Below are positions 16,361-24,448 of a DNA stretch of 43,836 nt, one piece after another. This stretch comes from an uncultured Clostridia bacterium (lineage in GTDB: Bacteria; Bacillota; Clostridia; Christensenellales; Aristaeellaceae), in assembly GCA_934631025.1 (NCBI GenBank), contig CAKTXR010000020.1:1-43836 (forward strand), read 5' to 3'. Position 1 is the first letter of the stretch. Each line of letters starts with the position of its first letter. Below the pieces are notes generated by a model. The model was not told the origin of the DNA, did no database searches, and worked only from the letters and a program-made list of their open reading frames with translations. The translations under genes were made by a program, and so were the position numbers.

Positions 16361-17125
16361 ATGATCGTGTATTTTTCAGGCACGGGCAACAGCCGCTATG
16401 TGGCGCGGCTCTTCGCCGAGGCGCTGGGCGACGAAATGCTGGACGCGGCGGAGTATATGAAGAGCGGGCGGCGCGCGGATGTGACGAGCGAAAAATCCTA
16501 TGTGTTCGTCGCGCCGACGTACGCCTGGCGGCTGCCGCGCGTGTTTGAGCGTTTCATCCGCGAGGGCACGTTTTCCGGCGCGCGCACGGCCTATTTCGTC
16601 CTGACCTGCGGCGACGGCGTGGGCCGCGCGGACTATTACGCCGCCGAGCTGTGCCGCGAGAAGGACATGGCCTGTCTGGGGCTGCTGCCGGTCATCATGC
16701 CGGAGAACTATCTGGCGCTCTATGACGTGCCCGCCGATGATCAGGCGCACGCCATTCGTCTGGCGGCGCGGCCGGTGATCGGCGAGGGCATAGAGCGCGT
16801 GCGGGCGCACAGGCCGTTCGCGCCGCTCCGGAGCAGCCTGCGCGGCCATCTGCAGAGCCGCGTCGTCAATCCGCTGTTTTACCGCTTCGTCGTCACGGCG
16901 CGGCCGTTTTACGCCACCGACGCGTGCGCGGCCTGCGGGCGGTGCGTGGAGATCTGTCCGATGCGCAATATCGTTTTGTCCGACGGCAAGCCGCACTGGG
17001 GGAGCGACTGCACCCACTGCATGGCCTGCATCACCGCCTGTCCGGCTCAGGCCATCGAATACGGCCGCCGCAGCGCCGAGCGCAACCGCTACCGCTGTCC
17101 GGAGAGCGACGCGGACGAGGCCTGA
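16361..17125 (+). CDS. EFR1-type flavodoxin-ferredoxin protein
   Basis: A 254-residue fusion of a flavodoxin-like domain (residues 1-150, starting VYFSGTGNSRYVARL, the FMN phosphate loop) and a C-terminal pair of 4Fe-4S clusters (CAACGRCVEICP and CTHCMACITACP). This is the usual arrangement of EFR1-family ferredoxins, common in anaerobic Clostridia and of largely unknown partner specificity. It is probably a cytoplasmic one- or two-electron carrier. It follows the MATE gene by 21 bases, and a GH2 gene begins 40 bases downstream. The association with either looks incidental. Confidence 0.9.
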   Translation: MIVYFSGTGNSRYVARLFAEALGDEMLDAAEYMKSGRRADVTSEKSYVFVAPTYAWRLPRVFERFIREGTFSGARTAYFVLTCGDGVGRADYYAAELCREKDMACLGLLPVIMPENYLALYDVPADDQAHAIRLAARPVIGEGIERVRAHRPFAPLRSSLRGHLQSRVVNPLFYRFVVTARPFYATDACAACGRCVEICPMRNIVLSDGKPHWGSDCTHCMACITACPAQAIEYGRRSAERNRYRCPESDADEA

Positions 17126-17165
17126 ACAACTTTCAGTATTTGCCATTAAAAAGGAGAGAAAACGC

Positions 17166-19727
17166 ATGATCCCCAAGCATGAATTTCCGCGCCCCGATCG
17201 GGAGCGCGCCAGCTGGCTGAATCTGAACGGCGAATGGGATTTTAAGCTGCTGCCGCATGGCAAGGGCGAGGACGCGCCCATGGGCTTTGATCGAAAGATC
17301 ATCGTGCCGTATTCGTGGGTGTGCCCGCTTTCCGGCGTTGAAGAGGACGTGGCCGGCGTGGGCTGGTATCGCCGCACGGTTTCGTTTAAGAAGAAAGGAC
17401 GGCTGTTCCTGTGCTTCGGCGGCGTGGATTATATCGCCGACGTGTATGTCAACGGACAGTTCGCTGCGCGCCATCAGGGCGGCTACAACGAGTTCGATAT
17501 CGACGTGAGCGACCTCTGGCAGGACGGCGAAAACGAAATCGTCGTGCGCGCGGAGGACGAACGCCGCGACACGCAGACCAGCGGCAAGCAGGGCTACGGC
17601 GACATTCAGGGCATCTGGCAGACCGTGTGGCTGGAGAACCGCGGCGAGAGTTATATTGAGTCCTTCCGCTTCATCACGAAAATCAGCGGCGAAGTCTCGC
17701 TCAGTGTGAAGGCGCGCGCCGCCGACGGCGAAATCGTGACCGCGCGCTTTGACGGCAAAAGCTGGCAGGCCGCCGTGAAGAACGGCGAAGCGCATATGAC
17801 GCTCGCGCTGGACAATCCCCGCCTGTGGTCGCCGGAAACGCCGAACCTCTATGAAGGCTCGCTCGAGCTGGGTGGCGATCACGTCGAGACCTACTTCGGC
17901 GTTCGCGAGATCGCGGCGCAGGGCGGCCGCATTCTCCTGAACGGCGCGCCGATCTACATCAACGGCACGCTCGATCAGGCGTTTAATCCTCAGGGACACT
18001 TCACCTATCCCTCCGATCAGGCGATGAAGGATGAGATCTGGCGCGTCAAGCGGCTGGGGCTGAACATGGCGCGCATCCACATCAAGAGCGAGGAGCCGCG
18101 CAAGCTCTACTGGATGGACAGACTGGGCGTGCTGGCTATGGCCGACATCCCCTGCTTCTGGGGCGAGCCGTCGGACGAAGCCCGCGCCGCCTACGAGGCC
18201 GAGTGGCCGCGCACGTTCGAGCGCGATTTCAACCATCCCGCGATCTTCGCGTGGGTGATGTTCAACGAGACGTGGGGCCTGGTCAGCGGTCAGGGCAAGG
18301 CGCGCGCCTATACGCATGAGACGCAGGAATGGGTGCGCAGCGTCTGGCAGCGCGCCAAGGCGCTCGATCCCACGCGGCTTGTGGAGGACAATTCCCCCTG
18401 CAACCGCGATCACGTCGAGACCGACATCAACACATGGCACTTCTATATCAACACCTACGATCATGTGCGCGCGCATCTCAAAGAAGTGGCCGAAAAGACC
18501 GAGAAGGGCAGCGCGTACAACTATATCGGGGATAACAGGCAGAACGGCGCGCCGCTGATGAACAGCGAGTGCGGCATGGTGTGGGGCGTGGACGGCTCTG
18601 CGGGCGACAGCGACATCGCGTGGCAGTACCGCTATATGCTCAACGAGTTCCGCCTGATGGACAAGAACAATGGCTTCGTGTTCACCGAGCTGCACGACGT
18701 GATCAACGAGTTCAACGGCTATTACCGCATCGACGACGCGGACAAGGACTTCGGCTACGGCGATTTCTGCCGCGGCATGACCATCCGCGATCTCCACGCC
18801 GAGGAGTTCATCGCGCTCGACTACCCGCCCTGCCGCACGATCGAGGCCGGCAGCCGCGTGAGCGTCCCCTGCGCGCTGTCCCACTTTGCGCGGGAGAGCA
18901 GAAAACTGACCGCCGAATGGGAGCTGTGGCACGATACGCCCTATGGCCGCGTGTGCGACATGAAGGGCAGGTTCGACGTGTCGGTCGTCGAGCGCGTCGG
19001 CGTGAATCCCCTGCGTGAGATCAAACTGACCATGCCGGACGAAAACGCGCTGGCCGTGCTGAGCGTGTATCTGAAGGATGGAAAGAACGTCGTCTCCCGC
19101 AACTTTACGACGTTTGACGTGCGCGCCGCGCTGCCGGACAACGCGGTCGAAATCCCCGTGACGAACGATCGCTGCGAGGGCTTCGACATCCGCTGGACGG
19201 CGATAAACGGCGACAAGCTGTGCCTGGGCGGCGCGGGCCGCGTGAGCTACGTCCTGCCCGTTCACGGAGACGCGAACGATCTGACCATCGCCTTTGAGGC
19301 GGGCGCCAAGCGCGTGCTGAGCAAGGACCGCGGCGCGAAGGACGACAATCAGGAGCTGAACTTCATGCGCGGCTACCGCGTGGATCGCGGCGCGTTCCCC
19401 AATTCCTACTGGATGACCGACGAGGAGCGTCCGCAGTCGCTTTTGAAGATCGCGGTGAACGGCGTGGAAATCGCGCAGCGCCTGCTGGACGGCGACCGTG
19501 CGGACGCGCGCGGCGTGCTCTCCTGGCACTATCAGGCCGAGGAGCGCAGACTGGACGAGGCCGGCTCCTATGGCGAGCTGGTGACGGTGCATGTTCCCAG
19601 CCGGCTGATTCCGGAAATCGTCAAAAAGGGCAGCCTGACGCTCACGCTGAGCGCCGACAACGGGCTGGCGCTTTACGGGCGCAGCGCCGGACGCTACGCC
19701 CTGGGGCTTCAGCTGATCGAGGATTAA
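17166..19727 (+). CDS. Glycoside hydrolase family 2 protein (beta-galactosidase/beta-glucuronidase type)
   Basis: An 853-residue GH2 enzyme. A sugar-binding jelly roll comes first (WLNLNGEWDFKL, then GWYRRTVSF and VYVNGQ.. about 10-180). The Ig-like domain follows (about 185-270, NPRLWSPETPNLY), and then the TIM barrel from about 270 (GAPIYINGTLDQ). The acid/base is expected at Glu368 in FNETWGL and the nucleophile at Glu468 in NSECG. A further beta-rich C-terminal region (about 590-853) is not assigned. There is no signal peptide, so it is cytoplasmic. The substrate could be a beta-galactoside, glucuronide or mannoside. It has its own AAGGAGAG ribosome site, and a terminator follows. Confidence 0.9.
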   Translation: MIPKHEFPRPDRERASWLNLNGEWDFKLLPHGKGEDAPMGFDRKIIVPYSWVCPLSGVEEDVAGVGWYRRTVSFKKKGRLFLCFGGVDYIADVYVNGQFAARHQGGYNEFDIDVSDLWQDGENEIVVRAEDERRDTQTSGKQGYGDIQGIWQTVWLENRGESYIESFRFITKISGEVSLSVKARAADGEIVTARFDGKSWQAAVKNGEAHMTLALDNPRLWSPETPNLYEGSLELGGDHVETYFGVREIAAQGGRILLNGAPIYINGTLDQAFNPQGHFTYPSDQAMKDEIWRVKRLGLNMARIHIKSEEPRKLYWMDRLGVLAMADIPCFWGEPSDEARAAYEAEWPRTFERDFNHPAIFAWVMFNETWGLVSGQGKARAYTHETQEWVRSVWQRAKALDPTRLVEDNSPCNRDHVETDINTWHFYINTYDHVRAHLKEVAEKTEKGSAYNYIGDNRQNGAPLMNSECGMVWGVDGSAGDSDIAWQYRYMLNEFRLMDKNNGFVFTELHDVINEFNGYYRIDDADKDFGYGDFCRGMTIRDLHAEEFIALDYPPCRTIEAGSRVSVPCALSHFARESRKLTAEWELWHDTPYGRVCDMKGRFDVSVVERVGVNPLREIKLTMPDENALAVLSVYLKDGKNVVSRNFTTFDVRAALPDNAVEIPVTNDRCEGFDIRWTAINGDKLCLGGAGRVSYVLPVHGDANDLTIAFEAGAKRVLSKDRGAKDDNQELNFMRGYRVDRGAFPNSYWMTDEERPQSLLKIAVNGVEIAQRLLDGDRADARGVLSWHYQAEERRLDEAGSYGELVTVHVPSRLIPEIVKKGSLTLTLSADNGLALYGRSAGRYALGLQLIED

Positions 19728-19735
19728 ATAATGCG

Positions 19736-19781
19736 GCGCGGGCCGCGTCTCCCTGAAAAGGAAGCGCGGCCCGCGCTTTTT
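19736..19781 (+). terminator. Terminator of the GH2 gene
   Basis: A 12-bp stem (GCGCGGGCCGCG and its complement), a 17-base loop and TTTTT, just after the stop. Confidence 0.88.
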
Positions 19782-19789
19782 GTATGGGC

Positions 19790-20300
19790 GGAGTTTTGGG
19801 GTGAAGCTGCTGTGACTGAAACATTTGAAAGCTGGGCAATATTTGGCGCGTTTAGAGGAAGGATATAATGTGCTCTATTCGAGTAGATATACGGGAGCGG
19901 CAGCGAAGCACCGTTTATTCAGAACTTCTTTGATTGGAGATATCCCATGCCAAGGGAGACGATGTAAGAAAAAGCAGTCTGTTTGCTCTATCGGCAGAAG
20001 GTATTGGATGTTGATCAGCAATCGGGAACAATCGTGGGTGATCGCTCCCGCATTGCTTTGTCTAGCCGCGATACCATTAGGGGAGGGGATACATATGCCG
20101 GCGACGCGCTGCTTTTTTCCGAAAACTGATGGGTTGTCCATCTTCAGACGAATCATTAGGAAAGCGGTTTGTGTCCGACTGGAGCGACTATCGTAGCGCC
20201 GCTATGTATCTTAAAAAGATAGAATTGCAATCTGAAGAAAACGCATGATGAAAATGCGCGGGAATCGGCGTCAAATTTGTGGTCAAACGCCGTTTTGAGA
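19790..20300. other. AT-richer stretch with decayed reading frames next to the tRNA genes
   Basis: About 500 bases with clearly lower GC than the surroundings. A frame at 19825-20196 (plus, 123 codons) and another at 19875-20156 (minus, 93 codons) are open, but neither has a convincing ribosome site, a known motif or neighbour-like codon use. Short coding-looking runs appear in different plus frames (for example about 19980-20130, reading LDVDQQSGTIVGDRSRIALS). They are separated by stops and frame changes, as in a decayed gene. The position beside a tRNA pair would fit the remains of an integrated element. No attachment-site duplication was found. Confidence 0.4.
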
Positions 20301-20302
20301 CA

Positions 20303-20341
20303 CGAAAAAAGCCCCGAAATCGCAATGATTTCAAGGCTTTT
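20303..20341 (-). terminator. Terminator after the tRNA genes
   Basis: On the minus strand, a hairpin (AAGCC..GAAATC with GATTTC..GGCTT) is followed by T residues, a few bases after the tRNA-Pro CCA end. Confidence 0.8.
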
Positions 20342-20345
20342 CGTG

Positions 20346-20422
20346 TGGTCGAGGTGACAGGATTTGAACCTGCGACCTTTTGGTCCCGAACCAAACGCGC
20401 TACCAAACTGCGCTACACCTCG
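20346..20422 (-). tRNA. tRNA-Pro (UGG)
   Basis: A complete cloverleaf read on the minus strand. The acceptor stem CGAGGTG pairs with CACCTCG, with discriminator A and an encoded CCA. The T-arm GGTTCAAATCC type and anticodon TGG are clear. Length is 77 with CCA. Confidence 0.95.
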
Positions 20423-20427
20423 ATGCG

Positions 20428-20503
20428 TGGAGCCAATGAAGGGACTCGAACCCTTGACCTGCGGTTTACGAAACCGCTGCTCTGCCAGCTGAGCTACATT
20501 GGC
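20428..20503 (-). tRNA. tRNA-Thr (CGU)
   Basis: A complete cloverleaf on the minus strand. The acceptor GCCAATG pairs with CATTGGC, with discriminator T and an encoded CCA. The anticodon loop TTCGTAA gives anticodon CGT, which reads ACG. Five bases separate it from tRNA-Pro, so the two are cotranscribed. Confidence 0.95.
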
Positions 20504-20520
20504 ATCACCAACGATTAAGA

Positions 20521-20549
20521 ATTATACCACCTTTTGACGCGTTTGTCTA
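20521..20549 (-). promoter_or_regulatory. Promoter of the tRNA-Thr/tRNA-Pro operon
   Basis: On the minus strand TAGACA and a perfect TATAAT are separated by 17 bases, 18 bases before the tRNA-Thr 5' end. Confidence 0.8.
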
Positions 20550-20583
20550 GAGGAGAAAGTGCATTTACATTAAAATAACATTG

Positions 20584-21984
20584 CTATCCAGCGCGCGTCG
20601 CGTCGTCCTGCACAGCGTCGTCCGCCGCGTCCGGCTCGGCGGGCGCTTCGTGGAAGGCCTCGGTGCTGTCGCCGCGATAAAAGACGGTCGCCGTCTTGAA
20701 AACCAGCTTGATGTCCTCCCACAGGCTGTAGTTTTCAATGTACATCAGATCGAGCAGCATCTTGTCCTTGGGCAGCGTGTTGTATTTGCCCGCGATCTGC
20801 GCATAGCCCGTCAGACCGGCCTTCACGCGCAGGCGATAGGAGAACTCGGGCAGGGCGCGCGTGTAATCGCGCACGTTGGAGAGCATCTCCGGCCGCGGCC
20901 CGACCACGCTCATTTCGCCCTTGAGGATGTTCACGAACTGCGGCAGCTCGTCCAGCCGGTAGCGGCGCAAAAACGCGCCCACCTTCGTGATGCGCTGATC
21001 GTCGTCCGTGGCCGATTTGTCGTGCTGCGCGTTGGGGCGCATCGTGCGGAATTTGTAGATTTCAAAGATTTTGCCGCCCCGCGTGGCGCGCTGCTGGCGG
21101 AATATGATCGGCCCACCGTCCTCGATGCGGATGGCCAGCGCGCAGAGCAGCATGATCGGGCTGGCGACGATCAGCGCGCACACGGAAAAGATAATGTCCA
21201 TCGTGCGCTTGGCGATGCGCTGCTCGAGCGTAAGCCCCGCCTTGTCGACGGCCATGAACGGCGCGTCGCTGAGAATGTCGTGCGCCGCGCCCAGCGCGAT
21301 CACGTCGCCCAGCTCCATGCCGTAATGCACGGGCTTGCCGATCCTGTAGCAGTGCTCGATCAGGCGCGTCCGCTCCTCGCAGGGCAGGTCGTAGAGAAAG
21401 ACGTGCTCGTAGCCCTCGATTGCGCTTTCCAGATTGGGTTGCGCGGCGTTCAGCACGGCTGTAATCAGATAGCGCTTTTTATAACCGGCCAGCTTGGAGA
21501 GCATATAGGCGCAATCGGCCGCACCGCCGGTGACGATGCAGCACTTGCGCGGCGGCGTCATGCGGTAATAGAGGAATTTCGCCGAGCGCGTGAAGAGCAT
21601 GATCCAGACCAGCTGCAACAAAAGCGCTATGATCAGACAGCCCAGATCGCCCGATTCGGGCATGAGACTCGAGCGGTTCGCCACGTTGAAGTTCATAATC
21701 AGCAGCTCGAAATACGCGCCGACGTCGGCGATGATGCAGGAGATGAGCGTCGAATAGATGATGTGCCGGCTCTGCTCATGCCGTATGTCGAAGCTGCGGT
21801 AGAGCTGCGTAAAGAGCGCCAGCAGCACGACGAAGCCGGTGAGCGTGATGGCCATGGTTCGGCTCGGCCGGATGATCTGCGGGTTGTTGACGGCCATGAG
21901 CAGCAAAAACGTCAGCGTCAGCAGCGTGAAGAGACATATTTTCATGACGATCAGATAGAGTCCGCGTCGCGTTTCCCTTTTCAT
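20584..21984 (-). CDS. Polyprenyl-phosphate sugar transferase (exopolysaccharide initiating enzyme)
   Basis: A 466-residue bacterial sugar transferase of the WbaP/CpsE type. Four N-terminal membrane helices (about 10-125) are followed by a CoA-binding-like Rossmann region. The catalytic domain comes last, beginning at KRTMDIIFSVCALIVASPIM with the membrane-re-entrant helix, then FRQQRATRGGKIFEIYKFRTM, RRYRLDELPQ and VGPRPE. It transfers a sugar-1-phosphate from a UDP-sugar to undecaprenyl phosphate. The ATG at 21984 is chosen because it overlaps the stop of the upstream glycosyltransferase as ATGA and has AAAGGAA upstream. The C-terminal 30 residues are an acidic, Ala-rich tail. Confidence 0.92.
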   Translation of the reverse strand: MKRETRRGLYLIVMKICLFTLLTLTFLLLMAVNNPQIIRPSRTMAITLTGFVVLLALFTQLYRSFDIRHEQSRHIIYSTLISCIIADVGAYFELLIMNFNVANRSSLMPESGDLGCLIIALLLQLVWIMLFTRSAKFLYYRMTPPRKCCIVTGGAADCAYMLSKLAGYKKRYLITAVLNAAQPNLESAIEGYEHVFLYDLPCEERTRLIEHCYRIGKPVHYGMELGDVIALGAAHDILSDAPFMAVDKAGLTLEQRIAKRTMDIIFSVCALIVASPIMLLCALAIRIEDGGPIIFRQQRATRGGKIFEIYKFRTMRPNAQHDKSATDDDQRITKVGAFLRRYRLDELPQFVNILKGEMSVVGPRPEMLSNVRDYTRALPEFSYRLRVKAGLTGYAQIAGKYNTLPKDKMLLDLMYIENYSLWEDIKLVFKTATVFYRGDSTEAFHEAPAEPDAADDAVQDDATRAG

Positions 21985-23000
21985 GGACGTTCCTTTCGCC
22001 GCGCGCTGCGCAGCCATGTTATCGTTTGATCGGTTACGCCCAGCGCGTGGGCGATGCGTTTAATATAATAGCGCTTGAGAGACGCGCCGTACAGACCGGA
22101 GTCGCTCGCCCGGAGCGCCGCCATGAACGTGCGCGCGTTTCGAGCGCCGCGTCGGCGGTCGCGGTCATAGATCAGATGGATGGTCAGGTGCGTATTGATC
22201 AGCAGAAGGCAGCGCCGCGTGACATAATCGCGCGCGTCCGCGGGAATGTCGTCCTCGCGGCGGAAGCGCAGGCATTCGTTCAGGACGCGCCGGTGCTGAT
22301 CGCTGCGCCGGACGTAGTTGGCCGGCGCGACCGACTGCGCCGCGTTGCCCACCAGATAGTGATAGACGAAAAGCGGCAGGAACTCGATCGTCTGCGCGCG
22401 GCTGGTGACCTTGAGGATATACTCAAAATCGACGTAAAACGTGTGCTCGAGCAGACGGACGTTCAGCGCGCGCAAAAGCGGCAGGCGCACCGAGAGCGTG
22501 TGCAGCATATAGTATTCGGTCATGCCGTCGCCGCGATAATCGGCGAAATTCAGCGTCTTATTAAAAGGAAGCTCCGGCGGCAGGGGAAAGCGCGTCTCCG
22601 CGCCGGTTTCGAGGCTGTTTTCAAATTTCTGATCGACCACAAGATCGGCCGTCGCCGCCTCCAGCGCGTCGAGAAGCGCGGGCAGCGAAGCCGTATCCAG
22701 CCAGTCGTCCGCGTCGACGATGCGCAGGTATTTCCCGTGCGCCGCGTCGATACCGGCGTTGACCGCCGAGCCGTGCCCGCCGTTTTCCTTGTCGACGACG
22801 CGCACGATTTCCGGCTCGCGCTCAGCCCACGCGTGAGCCATTTCGCCCGTATTGTCGCTCGAGCCGTCGTTGACGACGATCACCTCGAGCCGGCCGCGCG
22901 CAGCGGGGATGCAGAGACTTTTCAGGCATTTGTCCAGATACCGTTCGGCATTATAGCTGGGGACGACCACCGAGAGCACCACGCGCGCCACGCCCTTCAT
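21981..23000 (-). CDS. Family 2 glycosyltransferase
   Basis: A 339-residue GT-A enzyme. The N-terminus LSVVVPSYNAERYLDKCLKS is the GT2 nucleotide-binding strand-loop. VVNDGSSDNT and IVDADDWLD supply the aspartates that bind UDP-sugar and metal, and NGGHGSAVNAGI lies between them. It probably adds the next sugar on the lipid carrier loaded by the downstream enzyme. I place the start at 23000. An upstream in-frame ATG at 23021 overlaps the likely -10 and would leave no leader. It is translationally coupled to the sugar transferase gene. Confidence 0.92.
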   Translation of the reverse strand: MKGVARVVLSVVVPSYNAERYLDKCLKSLCIPAARGRLEVIVVNDGSSDNTGEMAHAWAEREPEIVRVVDKENGGHGSAVNAGIDAAHGKYLRIVDADDWLDTASLPALLDALEAATADLVVDQKFENSLETGAETRFPLPPELPFNKTLNFADYRGDGMTEYYMLHTLSVRLPLLRALNVRLLEHTFYVDFEYILKVTSRAQTIEFLPLFVYHYLVGNAAQSVAPANYVRRSDQHRRVLNECLRFRREDDIPADARDYVTRRCLLLINTHLTIHLIYDRDRRRGARNARTFMAALRASDSGLYGASLKRYYIKRIAHALGVTDQTITWLRSARRKERP

Positions 23001-23016
23001 GTTATCATATATCCTT

Positions 23017-23045
23017 ATCATAGCACATCCCGCCGCAAAACACAA
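23017..23045 (-). promoter_or_regulatory. Promoter of the exopolysaccharide gene pair
   Basis: On the minus strand TTGTGT and TATGAT are separated by 17 bases, 17 bases before the chosen start of the glycosyltransferase. The position argues for the shorter protein. Confidence 0.6.
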
Positions 23046-23080
23046 GCGTGAGAATGTGGAAAAGAAAAGCGCCGTCCGCA

Positions 23081-23109
23081 TTGTTGTTAAAAAGAAAATG
23101 TGCTATAAT
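23081..23109 (+). promoter_or_regulatory. Promoter of the split low-GC gene
   Basis: TTGTTG and TGC-TATAAT are separated by 17 bases, in an AT-rich setting 34 bases before the ATG. Confidence 0.75.
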
Positions 23110-23142
23110 GACAATATAAGGCAATGAAAGGAGCGGGAATCC

Positions 23143-23550
23143 ATGGGGCTGTTCGATCGCATTTTGAAGCGTGGGAAAAATGACGAAAAAGGAGAGCTGG
23201 TCGCGCAGAATCAATCGATTGTGAAAGAGGATATTATTGATAAGGCCATTGCTGAGCGGACACAGGGTATTCATCTGGAAGATTGTCTGACCATTCCTCT
23301 GGGCGATATGGCGGCACTTGGCGCGGGCTTTGCGTCGATGCTTCCGGGAATGCGGCAGGTTGTTCAAACAATGACGGTGGGCGGCATGGGCTATATTCCC
23401 ATCAATAATCTGGGCGGCGAATCGTTGAAGGCTTTTCGGAAGGCGACGCCGCAGATCTATGCTGGGACGTTTGATCGCGGCGGCAAGGCGGTCATGGCAA
23501 AATTTGTTAAAGTTCCTCCGCATGACGGCGACGGCCGCAATACCGATTGA
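23143..23550 (+). pseudogene. Uncharacterised protein, N-terminal part of a frame-split gene
   Basis: 135 codons starting at an ATG with AAAGGAG upstream. The protein is soluble, begins MGLFDRILKRGK and contains LEDCLTIPLGDMAALGAGFASMLPGM. It then runs through AGTFDRGGKAVMAKFVKV before a short tail that looks out of frame. Similar sequence continues without a gap in the +1 frame from the ATG at 23522. My recollection is that the family is one continuous protein of about 430-470 residues in Bacillota, with a TATTVxPIDP-type stretch at this junction. I therefore read the two parts as one gene with a frameshift near 23515-23522. Function is unknown. GC content is visibly lower than in the flanks, suggesting transfer. 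Confidence 0.65.
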
Positions 23551-24373
23551 TCCACTGACGCTTGTTATGGCGGCGATGCTGGTCAGTGTCGGGAAGAAGC
23601 TGGACGGAATACAACAGACGCAGGAAAGCATCCTCTCATTCCTTGAGCAGGATAAAAGGGCGGCGATGCAGGCCGATCTGAATATTCTCACGGATGAATT
23701 GAGAAATTACAAATATAATTGGGACAACGATCAATACAAGTCGAATCATCACATGAAGGTTCTGGACATCAAGCAGAGCGCTGAGAAAAATCTCATATTC
23801 TACCAACGGCAGATTGCTTCTGCTATTGAAAAGATGCCGTCTATTCACGGGGAACAGGCAGTGAACAGCAGCGTGAAAAAATTGATTGGCCTGTTCCATG
23901 ATGAGCGTATGGCTCTCTATATGCTGGCGTTTTCGTCATTTGTTGAAGTTATGTTGTTGGGGAATTTTGCAGCTGAGTATCTTGCCAGCGTTGCGGCCAA
24001 GGTTGAAGAATGCGATACACGCTATCGGAGCCAGTATGCGCAGTGCCGCGATATGATTAGAAAATATGCTTCGGAAACGCTCGAAAAGCAGGCTATGGGC
24101 ACTTTGGGAACATTGCTCAAAAAGACGGGAAATGCCATCGCCTCATCGCCGGTGCTGAGCAAAGGGCCTGTTGACGAATGGCTGGAAGCAGGCGGCGACA
24201 AGCTGCTCAAGAGTAATCAGGAGAACGCTGAAAAGGTGGCAGCCCTATTTGATGGCGAGCGAGACAGCGGCAGCAAGCGCTTTACGGATGGCATCAAAAG
24301 CGTCGAGCGTATCCTCAATAATACAACGGATTTGCTGTTTGACGGCGAAAATCTCTATCTTGCAGGCGCGTGA
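23522..24373 (+). pseudogene. Uncharacterised protein, C-terminal part of the frame-split gene
   Basis: 283 codons in the +1 frame relative to the upstream part, overlapping it by 29 bases. There is no Shine-Dalgarno sequence before the ATG at 23522, which argues against an independent gene. The sequence is a helical, cytoplasmic protein. It runs from TATAAIPIDPLTLVMAAMLVS through SILSFLEQDKRAAMQADLNIL, YKYNWDNDQYKSNHHMKVLDI and a hydrophobic LYMLAFSSFVEVMLLGNF to the end. It is rich in predicted coiled-coil (about 25-60 and 75-100). If translated through, the joined protein would be about 410 residues. It may also be an active gene with a programmed shift or an assembly error. Confidence 0.65.
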
Positions 24374-24384
24374 AAATTCCCCTC

Positions 24385-24413
24385 TTGTCCCCCGCGCCCC
24401 GATATGATATGAT
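24385..24413 (+). promoter_or_regulatory. Promoter of the GHL6/GH151-like gene
   Basis: TTGTCC and TATGAT are separated by 17 bases, followed by an AAGGAGG ribosome site seven bases before the ATG. Confidence 0.65.
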
Positions 24414-24448
24414 AAACGCGTCCAAACAAACGAAGGAGGATCATATCG

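Noticed and set aside
17133..19592. 819-codon open frame on the minus strand opposite the GH2 gene
   Set aside because: Same cause. The GH2 protein on the plus strand has catalytic motifs and a ribosome site.
23515..23522. Classic -1 slippery heptamer explaining the split gene
   Set aside because: The needed shift is +1, and no X-XXY-YYZ heptamer in the correct phase precedes the junction. Programmed shifting is therefore not the first choice.
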